Source: an uncultured Clostridia bacterium
GTDB lineage: Bacteria > Bacillota > Clostridia > Oscillospirales > Ruminococcaceae
Length of the DNA stretch: 35,753 nucleotides
Assembly (NCBI GenBank): GCA_947427325.1
Contig: CANEHP010000002.1
Span: forward strand, 1 to 35,753
Direction of reading: 5' to 3'
A program made the translations under genes and the position numbers. Under the pieces are notes generated by a model that was not told where the DNA came from, made no database searches, and worked only from the letters and a program-made list of their open reading frames with translations. Below, piece by piece: positions 27,929 through 35,753 of this stretch (position 1 is the stretch's first letter; the number at the start of each line of letters is the position of its first letter).

Positions 27929-29232
27929 TGTTTGAAGTTTTCCGAAATGCATGGAAATTAGCTGATCTGAGGAAAAAAATTCTTTACACATTGTTCATCA
28001 TAGTAATATTCCGTTTCGGTTCGAGCATATTCGTTCCCTTCTTAGACTCCACAATGATCGCAGGCTCACTGGGTATGAACACAGCCGACGGAAATCTGTT
28101 CTCCTATTGGGATCAGATGACAGGCGGCTCTTTAAGCAAAGGCACGCTGTTCGCAATGTCCATTACCCCCTATATCAACGCTTCGATTATTGTACAGCTT
28201 TTAACGGTGGCGATAAAGCCATTGGAAAGGTTGGCAAAGGAAGGGGAAGAGGGAAGAAGAAAGCTCAACAAGATCAACAAGTATGTTGCCCTGGGCCTGG
28301 CTGTCTTTCAGGCGGTGGCATTCTATCTCACACTGAGAAACGGCAAGGTGGTAACATATCCTGACGGCTTCAGCGGAGTTTTGGCGGCGATAACCATCGT
28401 TGCGTGCTTCGTGGCAGGTGCGTCACTGATCATATGGCTGGGCGACCAGATAAGCGAAAAGGGTATCGGAAACGGCATTTCAATGATACTGTTTGCAGGC
28501 ATCGTTTCAAGAATGCCGGGAGATATCTACGGACTTATTATGACGATCAAAACGGGAGGAATCAAGAACGCAATACTTGTTCCCATTATCCTCTTAATCT
28601 ATGTTGCAATGATTACATTGGTTGTTCTTATGACCAATGCGGAAAGAAAGATTCCCGTACAGTATGCAAAGCGTGTTGTGGGAAGAAAGATGTACGGCGG
28701 ACAGTCCAGCTACATTCCCATTAAGGTAGCCATGACAGGCGTTATGCCAATCATCTTCGCAATGTCGATTATGTCATTGCCCTCCACTGTCTGCTTCTTC
28801 TTCGGAATAAACGGCAGCGGCACAAGCTTCTGGGACGGCTTTGTAAGACTGTTCAGCACGTCAAGCTGGCTGTATGCGGTGCTTTATTTCCTCCTCATTA
28901 TCGGCTTTAACTATTTCTATGTGGCAATTACCTTTAACCCCATACAAATAGCCAACGATCTGAAGAAAAACAACGGCGCTATACCCGGTTACAGACCCGG
29001 TCAGCCCACTGCGGACTTCATCAACAACTCCCTTACAAAGATCACCCTTATCGGTGCTTTGTTCCTGGGATTTATCGCAATTTTCCCCATTATATTCCAG
29101 AACGTTTCGGGAATTACGGGACTTTCACTGGGCGGTACTACGATCCTTATCGTTGTAGGCGTTGCTCTTGAAACCGTTCGTTCCATCGAAAGCCAAATGA
29201 TGATGCGTCATCATAAGGGATTTTTGGAATAA
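27928..29232 (+). CDS. secY: Preprotein translocase subunit SecY
   Basis: TPYINASIIVQLLTVAIKPLERLAKEGEEGRRKLNKI, multi-TM; TGATG overlap with rplO. Confidence 0.98.
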   Translation: MFEVFRNAWKLADLRKKILYTLFIIVIFRFGSSIFVPFLDSTMIAGSLGMNTADGNLFSYWDQMTGGSLSKGTLFAMSITPYINASIIVQLLTVAIKPLERLAKEGEEGRRKLNKINKYVALGLAVFQAVAFYLTLRNGKVVTYPDGFSGVLAAITIVACFVAGASLIIWLGDQISEKGIGNGISMILFAGIVSRMPGDIYGLIMTIKTGGIKNAILVPIILLIYVAMITLVVLMTNAERKIPVQYAKRVVGRKMYGGQSSYIPIKVAMTGVMPIIFAMSIMSLPSTVCFFFGINGSGTSFWDGFVRLFSTSSWLYAVLYFLLIIGFNYFYVAITFNPIQIANDLKKNNGAIPGYRPGQPTADFINNSLTKITLIGALFLGFIAIFPIIFQNVSGITGLSLGGTTILIVVGVALETVRSIESQMMMRHHKGFLE

Positions 29233-29366
29233 CAGGCAAGAAAAAAAGCAAGCGGAAAGCAAGCAGGCGGTTGGTTATATAACGGTCGGTGCGACGCCTT
29301 AAAAGAGGTCGGCAAACAGCCGGAGACTTTAAGACCAATCGAGATATTTGAAGAAAGGCAGCTCTT

Positions 29367-29999
29367 ATGAATGTTATTTTTTTAGGCGCTCCCGGCGCAG
29401 GAAAAGGCACAATGGCGGAGGTTGTTACGGCCAAGCTGGGCATCCCCTCCATTTCCACAGGCAATATCCTCCGTGAGGCAAAGGCAAAGGGAACTCCCGC
29501 AGGTCTTGCCGCCAAGGAGTATATGGATAAGGGCGAATTGGTTCCCGACGATGTGGTTATCGGAGTATTAAAGGACAGAATAGCTCAGGACGACTGTCAA
29601 AAGGGCTTTATCCTTGACGGCTTCCCCAGAACCGTTGCACAGGCGGAGGCTCTTGACAAAATGGGCGTGAAAATCGACAAGGTTATCGAAATTGACATTG
29701 CCGATGAAAAGATCATTTCCCGTCTTGTTGACAGAAGAGTATGCACCAAGTGCGGAGCGTCCTATCATCTGAAGAACAAGCCCACCAATGTAGAGGGCGT
29801 ATGCAATCTCTGCGGCGGCAAGGTAGAGGCTCGTGTTGACGATCAGCCCGACGTGGTTTTGTCAAGGCTTAAAACATATCACGAGAAAACCGCTCCCTTA
29901 AAGGGCTACTATGAAAAGAAGGGCATTCTTGTTACCGTAAACGGCGAAAACGGAATAGAGGCTACTGCAAAGCCCATTTTGGAGACCTTGCAGGGCTGA
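29367..29999 (+). CDS. adk: Adenylate kinase
   Basis: IFLGAPGAGKGTMAEVV; zinc-type LID Cys pairs CTKCGASYH...CNLCGG. Confidence 0.97.
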   Translation: MNVIFLGAPGAGKGTMAEVVTAKLGIPSISTGNILREAKAKGTPAGLAAKEYMDKGELVPDDVVIGVLKDRIAQDDCQKGFILDGFPRTVAQAEALDKMGVKIDKVIEIDIADEKIISRLVDRRVCTKCGASYHLKNKPTNVEGVCNLCGGKVEARVDDQPDVVLSRLKTYHEKTAPLKGYYEKKGILVTVNGENGIEATAKPILETLQG

Positions 30000-30040
30000 G
30001 AGATCAGGTAAAGCCGCCTAAGCGGTAAGGACGGAGCGTC

Positions 30041-30063
30041 AGGCTTCGATAAAAATCGAGCCT
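30041..30063 (+). promoter_or_regulatory. Stem-loop between adk and map
   Basis: AGGCTTCGAT-aaaa-ATCGAGCCT; preceded by CCGC-ctaa-GCGG at 30014-30025. Confidence 0.45.
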
Positions 30064-30087
30064 AAAGGGCAAAAGGGTAGAATTAAG

Positions 30088-30843
30088 ATGATTCAGGTCA
30101 AGTCAGCGGCAGAAATTGCCAAGATGATAAAGGCAGGCGAGTTGGCGGCAAGGGCTTTGGAGCATGCGGGGAAAAACGCCCGGGCGGGAATATCCACTTG
30201 GGAGTTAGACAGACTTGTAAACGAGTTTATTGTTTCTCACGGCGGACACTGCCCATGCAAGGGCTACGGAGGATTTCCGGGACACAACTGCTATTCCGTC
30301 AACGAAGAGCTTATCCATGCCATTCCCTCAAAAAAGAAGATTCTTAAGGAGGGAGATATTGTTTCCTGCGATATAGTGGCGGAATTAAACGGCTATATGG
30401 GAGATAACACAAAAACCTTTCGTATAGGAAAGGTAAGCGAGGATAAGGAAAGGCTTTTGCAGGCAACGGAAAGCGCACTGTACAAGGGAATCGAACAGGC
30501 GGTAAAGGGAAACCGCATAGGCGATATAGGATATGCCATTGACAGCACTGTCAGCGGTGCGGGCTATTTTGTGGTTAAGCAGTATATAGGCCACGGAATA
30601 GGAAAGGAAATGCACGAGGATCCGGAAGTCCCCAACTTCGGAAAGAAGGGGAGAGGTCCGAGACTTGTACCCGGTATGACTATCGCTATTGAGCCTATGG
30701 TGAACGAATCCACCGAAAACGTAAGGCTGTTAAGGGACAACTGGACGGTGGTGGAGGCAAACGGAAAAATGTCCGCTCATTTTGAGCATACCGTTCTGAT
30801 CACCGACGACAAGCCCCTTATACTGACTCTTACAAGCCACTGA
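30088..30843 (+). CDS. map: Methionine aminopeptidase type I
   Basis: GFPGHNCYSVNEELIHAIPS, GHGIGKEMHEDPEVPNFG, MTIAIEPM. Confidence 0.97.
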   Translation: MIQVKSAAEIAKMIKAGELAARALEHAGKNARAGISTWELDRLVNEFIVSHGGHCPCKGYGGFPGHNCYSVNEELIHAIPSKKKILKEGDIVSCDIVAELNGYMGDNTKTFRIGKVSEDKERLLQATESALYKGIEQAVKGNRIGDIGYAIDSTVSGAGYFVVKQYIGHGIGKEMHEDPEVPNFGKKGRGPRLVPGMTIAIEPMVNESTENVRLLRDNWTVVEANGKMSAHFEHTVLITDDKPLILTLTSH

Positions 30844-30873
30844 AGGGGGTGAAAGCCCCGAAGGCAGCGAGCT

Positions 30874-31113
30874 ATGGAATTTGAATTAGGAAGCGTGGTC
30901 ATAAGCAGGGCAGGACGAGACAAAGGCTGTTTTATGGCAGTTGTGGGCGAGAAAAAGGGATTCCCTTTGGCAGCCGACGGAAAAGAGCGTCCCCTTGAAA
31001 GACCGAAAAAGAAAAACCCCAAGCATCTGCAAAGAACCAATCATAGGATTGATTTGGAGCAATTAACCGATAAAAAGCTCAGGACTTTTTTAAGAGAATT
31101 AAAAGAAAAATGA
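30874..31113 (+). CDS. KOW-domain RNA-binding protein (L14e/L6e/L27e-like)
   Basis: MEFELGSVVISRAGRDKGCFMAVVGEKKGFPLAADGK; typical position between map and infA. Confidence 0.85.
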   Translation: MEFELGSVVISRAGRDKGCFMAVVGEKKGFPLAADGKERPLERPKKKNPKHLQRTNHRIDLEQLTDKKLRTFLRELKEK

Positions 31114-31252
31114 GCATTTCAGAGGAAAAAGGGCAAGCTTGAAGCATTGTAAAGCGTTCTCGACGGATATCTACAAAATAATTACGCTGTTTGGTGTAAA
31201 ATAGTTTCAAGGTGTCTATGGCTATTCCTCATCAGGAAAGGAAGAACACAGT

Positions 31253-31471
31253 TTGTCCAAAGAAGATGTTATCGAAGTAGAAGGTGTAATTCAGGAAGCG
31301 TTGCCCAATGCAACCTTTAAGGTAAAGCTTTCAAACGGACACGAAATTTTGGCTCACGTAAGCGGAAAGCTCCGTATGAATTACATCAGGATTTTGCCCG
31401 GAGATAAGGTTACCATTGAAATGTCGCCTTATGATTTGTCAAAGGGCAGAATTACATGGAGAGCAAAGTAA
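31253..31471 (+). CDS. infA: Translation initiation factor IF-1
   Basis: [70 protein letters not shown] start. Confidence 0.97.
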   Translation: MSKEDVIEVEGVIQEALPNATFKVKLSNGHEILAHVSGKLRMNYIRILPGDKVTIEMSPYDLSKGRITWRAK

Positions 31472-31552
31472 GAATATGTTCAAATAGGCGCAGGCTTTGT
31501 CTGACCGTAAGAACAGGTTCAAACTGCTCCTTTTGAGAAAGGAAGTAATCCA

Positions 31553-31666
31553 ATGAAAGTAAGACCTTCTGTTAAGCCTATGTGCGACAAGTGCAAGGTT
31601 ATTAAGCGCAAGGGCAGAGTTATGGTAATCTGCAAAGACCCCAAGCACAAGCAAAGACAGGGCTGA
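31553..31666 (+). CDS. rpmJ: 50S ribosomal protein L36
   Basis: Read directly: [37 protein letters not shown] (37 aa). Confidence 0.98.
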   Translation: MKVRPSVKPMCDKCKVIKRKGRVMVICKDPKHKQRQG

Positions 31667-31794
31667 TCCCCTGAAATATAACAAGAGGAAAGGGAAAAGC
31701 TTCCCGAATTTTCCGAAAAAGCAAAGTTTTCTCAAGGGAATATAGGCTTTTTAAATCGGAAAGAAGCCTCTGTTGGAAAGGAAAGGTTTATAGT

Positions 31795-32163
31795 ATGGCA
31801 AGAATCGCCGGTGTGGATTTGCCCAAGGAAAAGCGCGTAGAAATAGGACTGACCTATGTATACGGCATTGGCAGAAAATCCGCAAATGATATTTTGGCAG
31901 CGGCAGGCGTTAACCCCGACACCCGTGTTAAGGATCTGACCGAGGACGAAGAAGCAAAGATCCGTGAGGTTATCGACCAGCACTACCATGTAGAGGGCGA
32001 CCTTCGTCGCGAGGTCGCTATGAACATCAAGCGTTTGGTGGAAATCAACTGCTATCGCGGAGTACGCCACAGAAAGGGACTCCCCGTAAGAGGACAGAGA
32101 ACCAAGACCAACGCAAGAACACGCAAAGGTCCCGCAAAGACTATCGCCAACAAGAAAAAGTAA
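31795..32163 (+). CDS. rpsM: 30S ribosomal protein S13
   Basis: [30 protein letters not shown]. Confidence 0.98.
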   Translation: MARIAGVDLPKEKRVEIGLTYVYGIGRKSANDILAAAGVNPDTRVKDLTEDEEAKIREVIDQHYHVEGDLRREVAMNIKRLVEINCYRGVRHRKGLPVRGQRTKTNARTRKGPAKTIANKKK

Positions 32164-32220
32164 GAGTGAGCGCCTGATCGAAAACAGACGTCTCCCGTAT
32201 TACGGAAAGGAAATTTATAA

Positions 32221-32625
32221 ATGGCAGCTAACAAGGCTAATGCTAAAAAGGCAGGAATCCGCCGCCGTGACCGTAAGAATATCGAAAACGGCTCGGCGCA
32301 TATCCAGTCCACTTTTAACAATACAATCGTTACCATCACAGACCTTCAGGGCAACACACTGTCTTGGGCAAGCGCAGGCGGCCTGGGCTTCAGAGGAAAC
32401 AGAAAGTCCACTCCCTTTGCCGCTCAGTCCGCAGCGGAAACCGCAGCCAAGGCGGCTATGGTTCACGGCTTAAAGACCGTGGAAGTATATGTCAAGGGAC
32501 CCGGAGCAGGTCGTGAGGCAGCTATCAGAGCTCTTTCCACAGCAGGGTTGGAGGTAAAGATGATCAAGGACGTTACCCCCATTCCTCACAACGGATGCCG
32601 CCCTCCCAAGAGGAGAAGAGTGTAG
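32221..32625 (+). CDS. rpsK: 30S ribosomal protein S11
   Basis: [33 protein letters not shown]. Confidence 0.98.
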   Translation: MAANKANAKKAGIRRRDRKNIENGSAHIQSTFNNTIVTITDLQGNTLSWASAGGLGFRGNRKSTPFAAQSAAETAAKAAMVHGLKTVEVYVKGPGAGREAAIRALSTAGLEVKMIKDVTPIPHNGCRPPKRRRV

Positions 32626-32630
32626 TTAAA

Positions 32631-32772
32631 AATGAGCGTCGTTGCTCATTGTCGGACGAGGCAATTTTCGCCCGCTGCCTTCGGGAATTTGCATACAAGG
32701 CATACAGACCCTGTCCGCAGCCGGCAGCCCGGTGTTCGATACAGAATTATATGTCGCTTTACAAAAGACATA
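32631..32772 (+). promoter_or_regulatory. Structured rpsK-rpsD spacer (possible S4-type leader)
   Basis: AATGAGC-gtcgtt-GCTCATT (32631-32650) and TATGTC...GACATA (32750-32772). Confidence 0.45.
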
Positions 32773-32802
32773 ATTTCAATTAAATAAACGGAGGAATTTA
32801 CA

Positions 32803-33399
32803 ATGGCAGTAGATAGAACCCCGGTGCTTAAAAGATGTAAGGCATTGGGAATCAGCCCCGCAGTTTTGGGCTACAGCAAGGAAACAAACAGAAAGGGAAA
32901 CGGCAATCCCCGCAAGAAGGTTTCCGAATACGGAATGCAGCTGAGAGAAAAGCAGAAGTTAAAATTCATATACGGCGTACTCGAAAAGCAGTTCCATCAT
33001 TACTACGAAATGGCTATCAAGGAAGAGGGCGTAGCAGGCGAAAACCTTATCAGGCTTCTTGAATCCCGCCTTGACAACGTAGTATTCAGAATGGGCATGG
33101 CTGTTACCCGCCGTGAAGCAAGACAGCTTGTAGGTCACGGTCACTTCACCGTAAACGGCAAGAGAGTAGATATCCCTTCCTTTAAGGTAAAGGCAGGGGA
33201 CGTTGTGGCTCTTTCCGAAAAAAGCAAGAAAAGCCCTAAGTTCGCTCAGATCGCTGAGGCAACCAACGGCAGACTTATCCCTGTTTGGCTCGATATGAAC
33301 AAGGAAGAGTCAAAGGCAGTTGTTACCCGTCTTCCTCAAAGAGATGAACTTGATTTCGAGATCGAAGAGCAGCTCGTAATCGAATTGTACTCCAAATAA
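32803..33399 (+). CDS. rpsD: 30S ribosomal protein S4
   Basis: S4 domain RLDNVVFRMGMAVTRREARQLVGHGHFTVNGKRVDIPSFKVKAGD. Confidence 0.97.
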   Translation: MAVDRTPVLKRCKALGISPAVLGYSKETNRKGNGNPRKKVSEYGMQLREKQKLKFIYGVLEKQFHHYYEMAIKEEGVAGENLIRLLESRLDNVVFRMGMAVTRREARQLVGHGHFTVNGKRVDIPSFKVKAGDVVALSEKSKKSPKFAQIAEATNGRLIPVWLDMNKEESKAVVTRLPQRDELDFEIEEQLVIELYSK

Positions 33400-33506
33400 T
33401 AATTTATTTGCCGAGGTATTTTATTTTTTAAAGACGGTATACTTGGTGCGATTATTTTTAATTTACAATAGGCATTATCGTAAGCAGTATCGTAATTTAA
33501 AATTAA

Positions 33507-33590
33507 CCGGGGCGTAACAGCCCGTAGATGTCCGCAGAACAAGGCTTTTGAAAAGGGGCTTCCCCGCAGCTTCAAAAGCCCCGGCGGAAT
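33507..33590 (+). promoter_or_regulatory. Strong GC-rich hairpin downstream of rpsD
   Basis: GGCTTTTGAA (33543-33552)/TTCAAAAGCC (33571-33580) with inner GGGG-ctt-CCCC; flanking CCGGGG/CCCCGG could pair. Confidence 0.55.
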
Positions 33591-33600
33591 CCCCTGAGCA

Positions 33601-33766
33601 TAAGAAGCTGTTCCAATAGAAATCTGCGCACGTCTTTTCGGCATATTTTTGCCGCTGACTGTGTTAAAATCCTTGACGGGCGGAAGTCCGCCTGCGGATT
33701 TTTGCCTTGCCATCAACAAAATATGCTCGAAAATCCGCACACCATTCCTATCGGAACAGCTTCTAA
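33601..33766. mobile_element. MITE-like inverted-repeat element between rpsD and rpoA
   Basis: agaagctgttccaatagaaat... vs reverse complement of right end agaagctgttccgataggaat...; nested central hairpin aaaatcc...cgggcgg-aagt-ccgcctg...ggatttt; right end shared with 1-55. Confidence 0.75.
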
Positions 33767-33854
33767 CAATCAAACGATTTATTTTGTCTTTACAAATTCG
33801 TAAACGGAAAATTTGTAAGCAGGATAGATCCCGAACAGCAGGAGGGTTTACAGA

Positions 33855-34811
33855 ATGCTTGAAAAAATAGAAAAGCCGGAAATTGAAGTCGTTAAGAAGA
33901 GCAATGACGGTAAATACAGTATGTTTACCTTAGAGCCTTTGGAAAGCGGTTTCGGCAACACCATTGGCAACAGCCTTAGGCGTGTTTTGCTCTCCTCTTT
34001 GCCCGGAGTTGCGGTTACAAGCGTTAAAATTGACGGGGTACAGCATGAATTTTCCACTGTTCCCGGAGTCAAGGAGGATGTAACCGAGATTATCCTTAAT
34101 GTAAAAGGCTTAATAGCTAAAATGTTCGGTGAAACTCCCAAAACGGTATATATTGAGGCGGAAGGCGAATGTGAGGTAACTGCCGCCGACATCAAAACCG
34201 ACAGCGAGATAGAGATCCTGGATCCGGGAATGCATATCGCTACTCTTACTGCGGGCGCAAAGCTCAATATGGAGCTGACCTTTGACAGAGGCAGAGGTTA
34301 CGTAAGCGCAGAAAAGAACAAGCAGCTGATGGTACAGCCTCCTATCGGCATTATTGCGGTAGACAGCATATATACCCCTGTTCTTAAGGTAAACTACACC
34401 GTTGAGAACACTCGTGTGGGACAGCGCATCGATTATGACAAGCTGATACTTGAGGTTTGGACTGACGGTACAACCACAGCCAAGGAAGCGGTAAGCTATG
34501 CGGCAAAATTCCTTTGCCAGCATTTGCAGCCCTTTGTTGAGCTTTCCGACGAGATCAGTCAGCCCGAGCTTATGGTGGAAAAGGACGATAAGAGCAAGGA
34601 TAAGATTCTTGAAAAGACCATTGAAGATCTTGAGCTCTCGGTTCGTTCCTTTAACTGCTTAAAGCGCGCCAACATCAATACCGTTGAGGATCTGATCTCC
34701 AAGTCCCCCGAGGAAATGATGAAGGTTCGTAATTTGGGCAAGAAGTCCTTCGACGAAGTTAACGCAAAGCTTAAGGAATTGGGATTTGCGTTGGCAGAGC
34801 CGGAAGAGTAA
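33855..34811 (+). CDS. rpoA: DNA-directed RNA polymerase subunit alpha
   Basis: [13 protein letters not shown]...[76 protein letters not shown]. Confidence 0.98.
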   Translation: MLEKIEKPEIEVVKKSNDGKYSMFTLEPLESGFGNTIGNSLRRVLLSSLPGVAVTSVKIDGVQHEFSTVPGVKEDVTEIILNVKGLIAKMFGETPKTVYIEAEGECEVTAADIKTDSEIEILDPGMHIATLTAGAKLNMELTFDRGRGYVSAEKNKQLMVQPPIGIIAVDSIYTPVLKVNYTVENTRVGQRIDYDKLILEVWTDGTTTAKEAVSYAAKFLCQHLQPFVELSDEISQPELMVEKDDKSKDKILEKTIEDLELSVRSFNCLKRANINTVEDLISKSPEEMMKVRNLGKKSFDEVNAKLKELGFALAEPEE

Positions 34812-34848
34812 TCCCTATCACACTCTGTACAGAAAGGAGTAAATGCAA

Positions 34849-35181
34849 ATGAGAAAGCTTGGAAGAACAAGTGATCATAGAAAAGCAATGCTCAGAGCAA
34901 TGGTAACATTCCTGCTTGAAAACGGCAAGATCGAAACCACTGTTACAAGAGCAAAGGAAGTTAAAAGCGAAGCCGAGAAGATGATTACCTTGGGTAAGAA
35001 GGAAGATCTTCACAGCAAGCGTCAAGTGTATTCCTACATTACAAAGGAGGCAGTCAGCAAGAAGTTGTTTGACGAGATCGCTCCCAAGTATAAGGATGTT
35101 AAGGGCGGATATACCAGAATCGTTAAGGTCGGTCCCCGCCGCGGCGACGCAGCGGAAATGGCTGTTATTGAGCTGGTTTAA
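34849..35181 (+). CDS. rplQ: 50S ribosomal protein L17
   Basis: [39 protein letters not shown]; start 34843 also possible. Confidence 0.97.
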   Translation: MRKLGRTSDHRKAMLRAMVTFLLENGKIETTVTRAKEVKSEAEKMITLGKKEDLHSKRQVYSYITKEAVSKKLFDEIAPKYKDVKGGYTRIVKVGPRRGDAAEMAVIELV

Positions 35182-35183
35182 CT

Positions 35184-35750
35184 TTATGTAAAATAAAACA
35201 GCTGCCTTTGGGGTCCCCTACATAAAGAAGGGTGCCCCAAGCGGCTTTGTATCTCAATTAAATATTGTTCTGAAAATACGGTGTAGCCATAGGCTATGCC
35301 GTTTTTGTCTTTTGTCTTTAAGAAAGGCTTTTTGCTGATGTGTTCTTGGAAGTATTCTTCCATTTCTTCGGCTGTCGGCTCTCGAATAATGCCAACACCG
35401 TTGTAATGGATTGCAGCCTTCTGATAGCGCTTTCCGTCCTTGTATTCGGGTGCGGATACTACGATTTTTTCAATAAATTCATGTACCAATTCAGGCGTGA
35501 GGGTTTCAAGGCGAGTAATTTGTTTCGCTTTGTCAATAAAACGTTGTAAGCCTTCGGTTGTGATTTTAGCATTTTCAAGCTCATCTTCCAAAGCAGGAAT
35601 ACGGTCTTTTAACTCGCTCTGCTCATTTTCAAGCGACATCGACATTGTAGTAAAACGTTCATCACTGATTTTACCCATTGCGTTACGAGAAAAACTCCGC
35701 TGAAGGCAATAACACAGGAAACAGCCGCAACGGATACGGAAAAAAGACAA
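35184..35750 (-). pseudogene. C-terminal remnant of a large serine recombinase (DUF4368-type coiled-coil/C-terminal region) of a mobile element
   Basis: NAMGKISDERFTTMSMSLENEQSELKDRIPALEDELENAK...FIEKIVVSAPEYKDGKRYQKAAIHYNGVGIIREPTAEEMEEYFQEH; no catalytic N-terminal domain in the window, which ends here. Confidence 0.75.
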
Positions 35751-35753
35751 TAA

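Overview
Chromosomal window from a Clostridia-type Firmicute (likely Ruminococcaceae/Oscillospiraceae-like; inferred from gene content and style, not tested). The left part is mostly minus-strand housekeeping genes: relA/spoT, recJ, an XRE regulator divergent from a SLOG-like gene, mscS, an ispH-S1 fusion, plsC, an MBL hydrolase, cmk, a broken Rpn/PD-(D/E)XK-type gene, htrA, the SCIFF RiPP pair (a 47-aa Cys-rich precursor missing from the ORF track plus its radical-SAM maturase), trmO and pth. The right part is a complete plus-strand S10-spc-alpha ribosomal superoperon, rpsJ to rplQ, followed by a serine-recombinase C-terminal remnant. The most interesting signals are non-coding. (i) Several spacers inside the ribosomal superoperon are unusually long and fold into consecutive perfect or near-perfect stem-loops; rplB-rpsS contains a compact candidate three-way junction, and rpsJ-rplC has three hairpins in a row. 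(ii) There are several MITE-like inverted-repeat elements, one of which interrupts the Rpn-type gene with a TAA target duplication; removing it in silico restores the reading frame. (iii) A competing-stem, attenuator-like spacer lies between the SCIFF precursor and its maturase. (iv) A 27-bp repeat array appears to have grown out of the 3' end of recJ and supplies the Shine-Dalgarno of relA. All calls come from reading by eye; no searches or folding programs were run.
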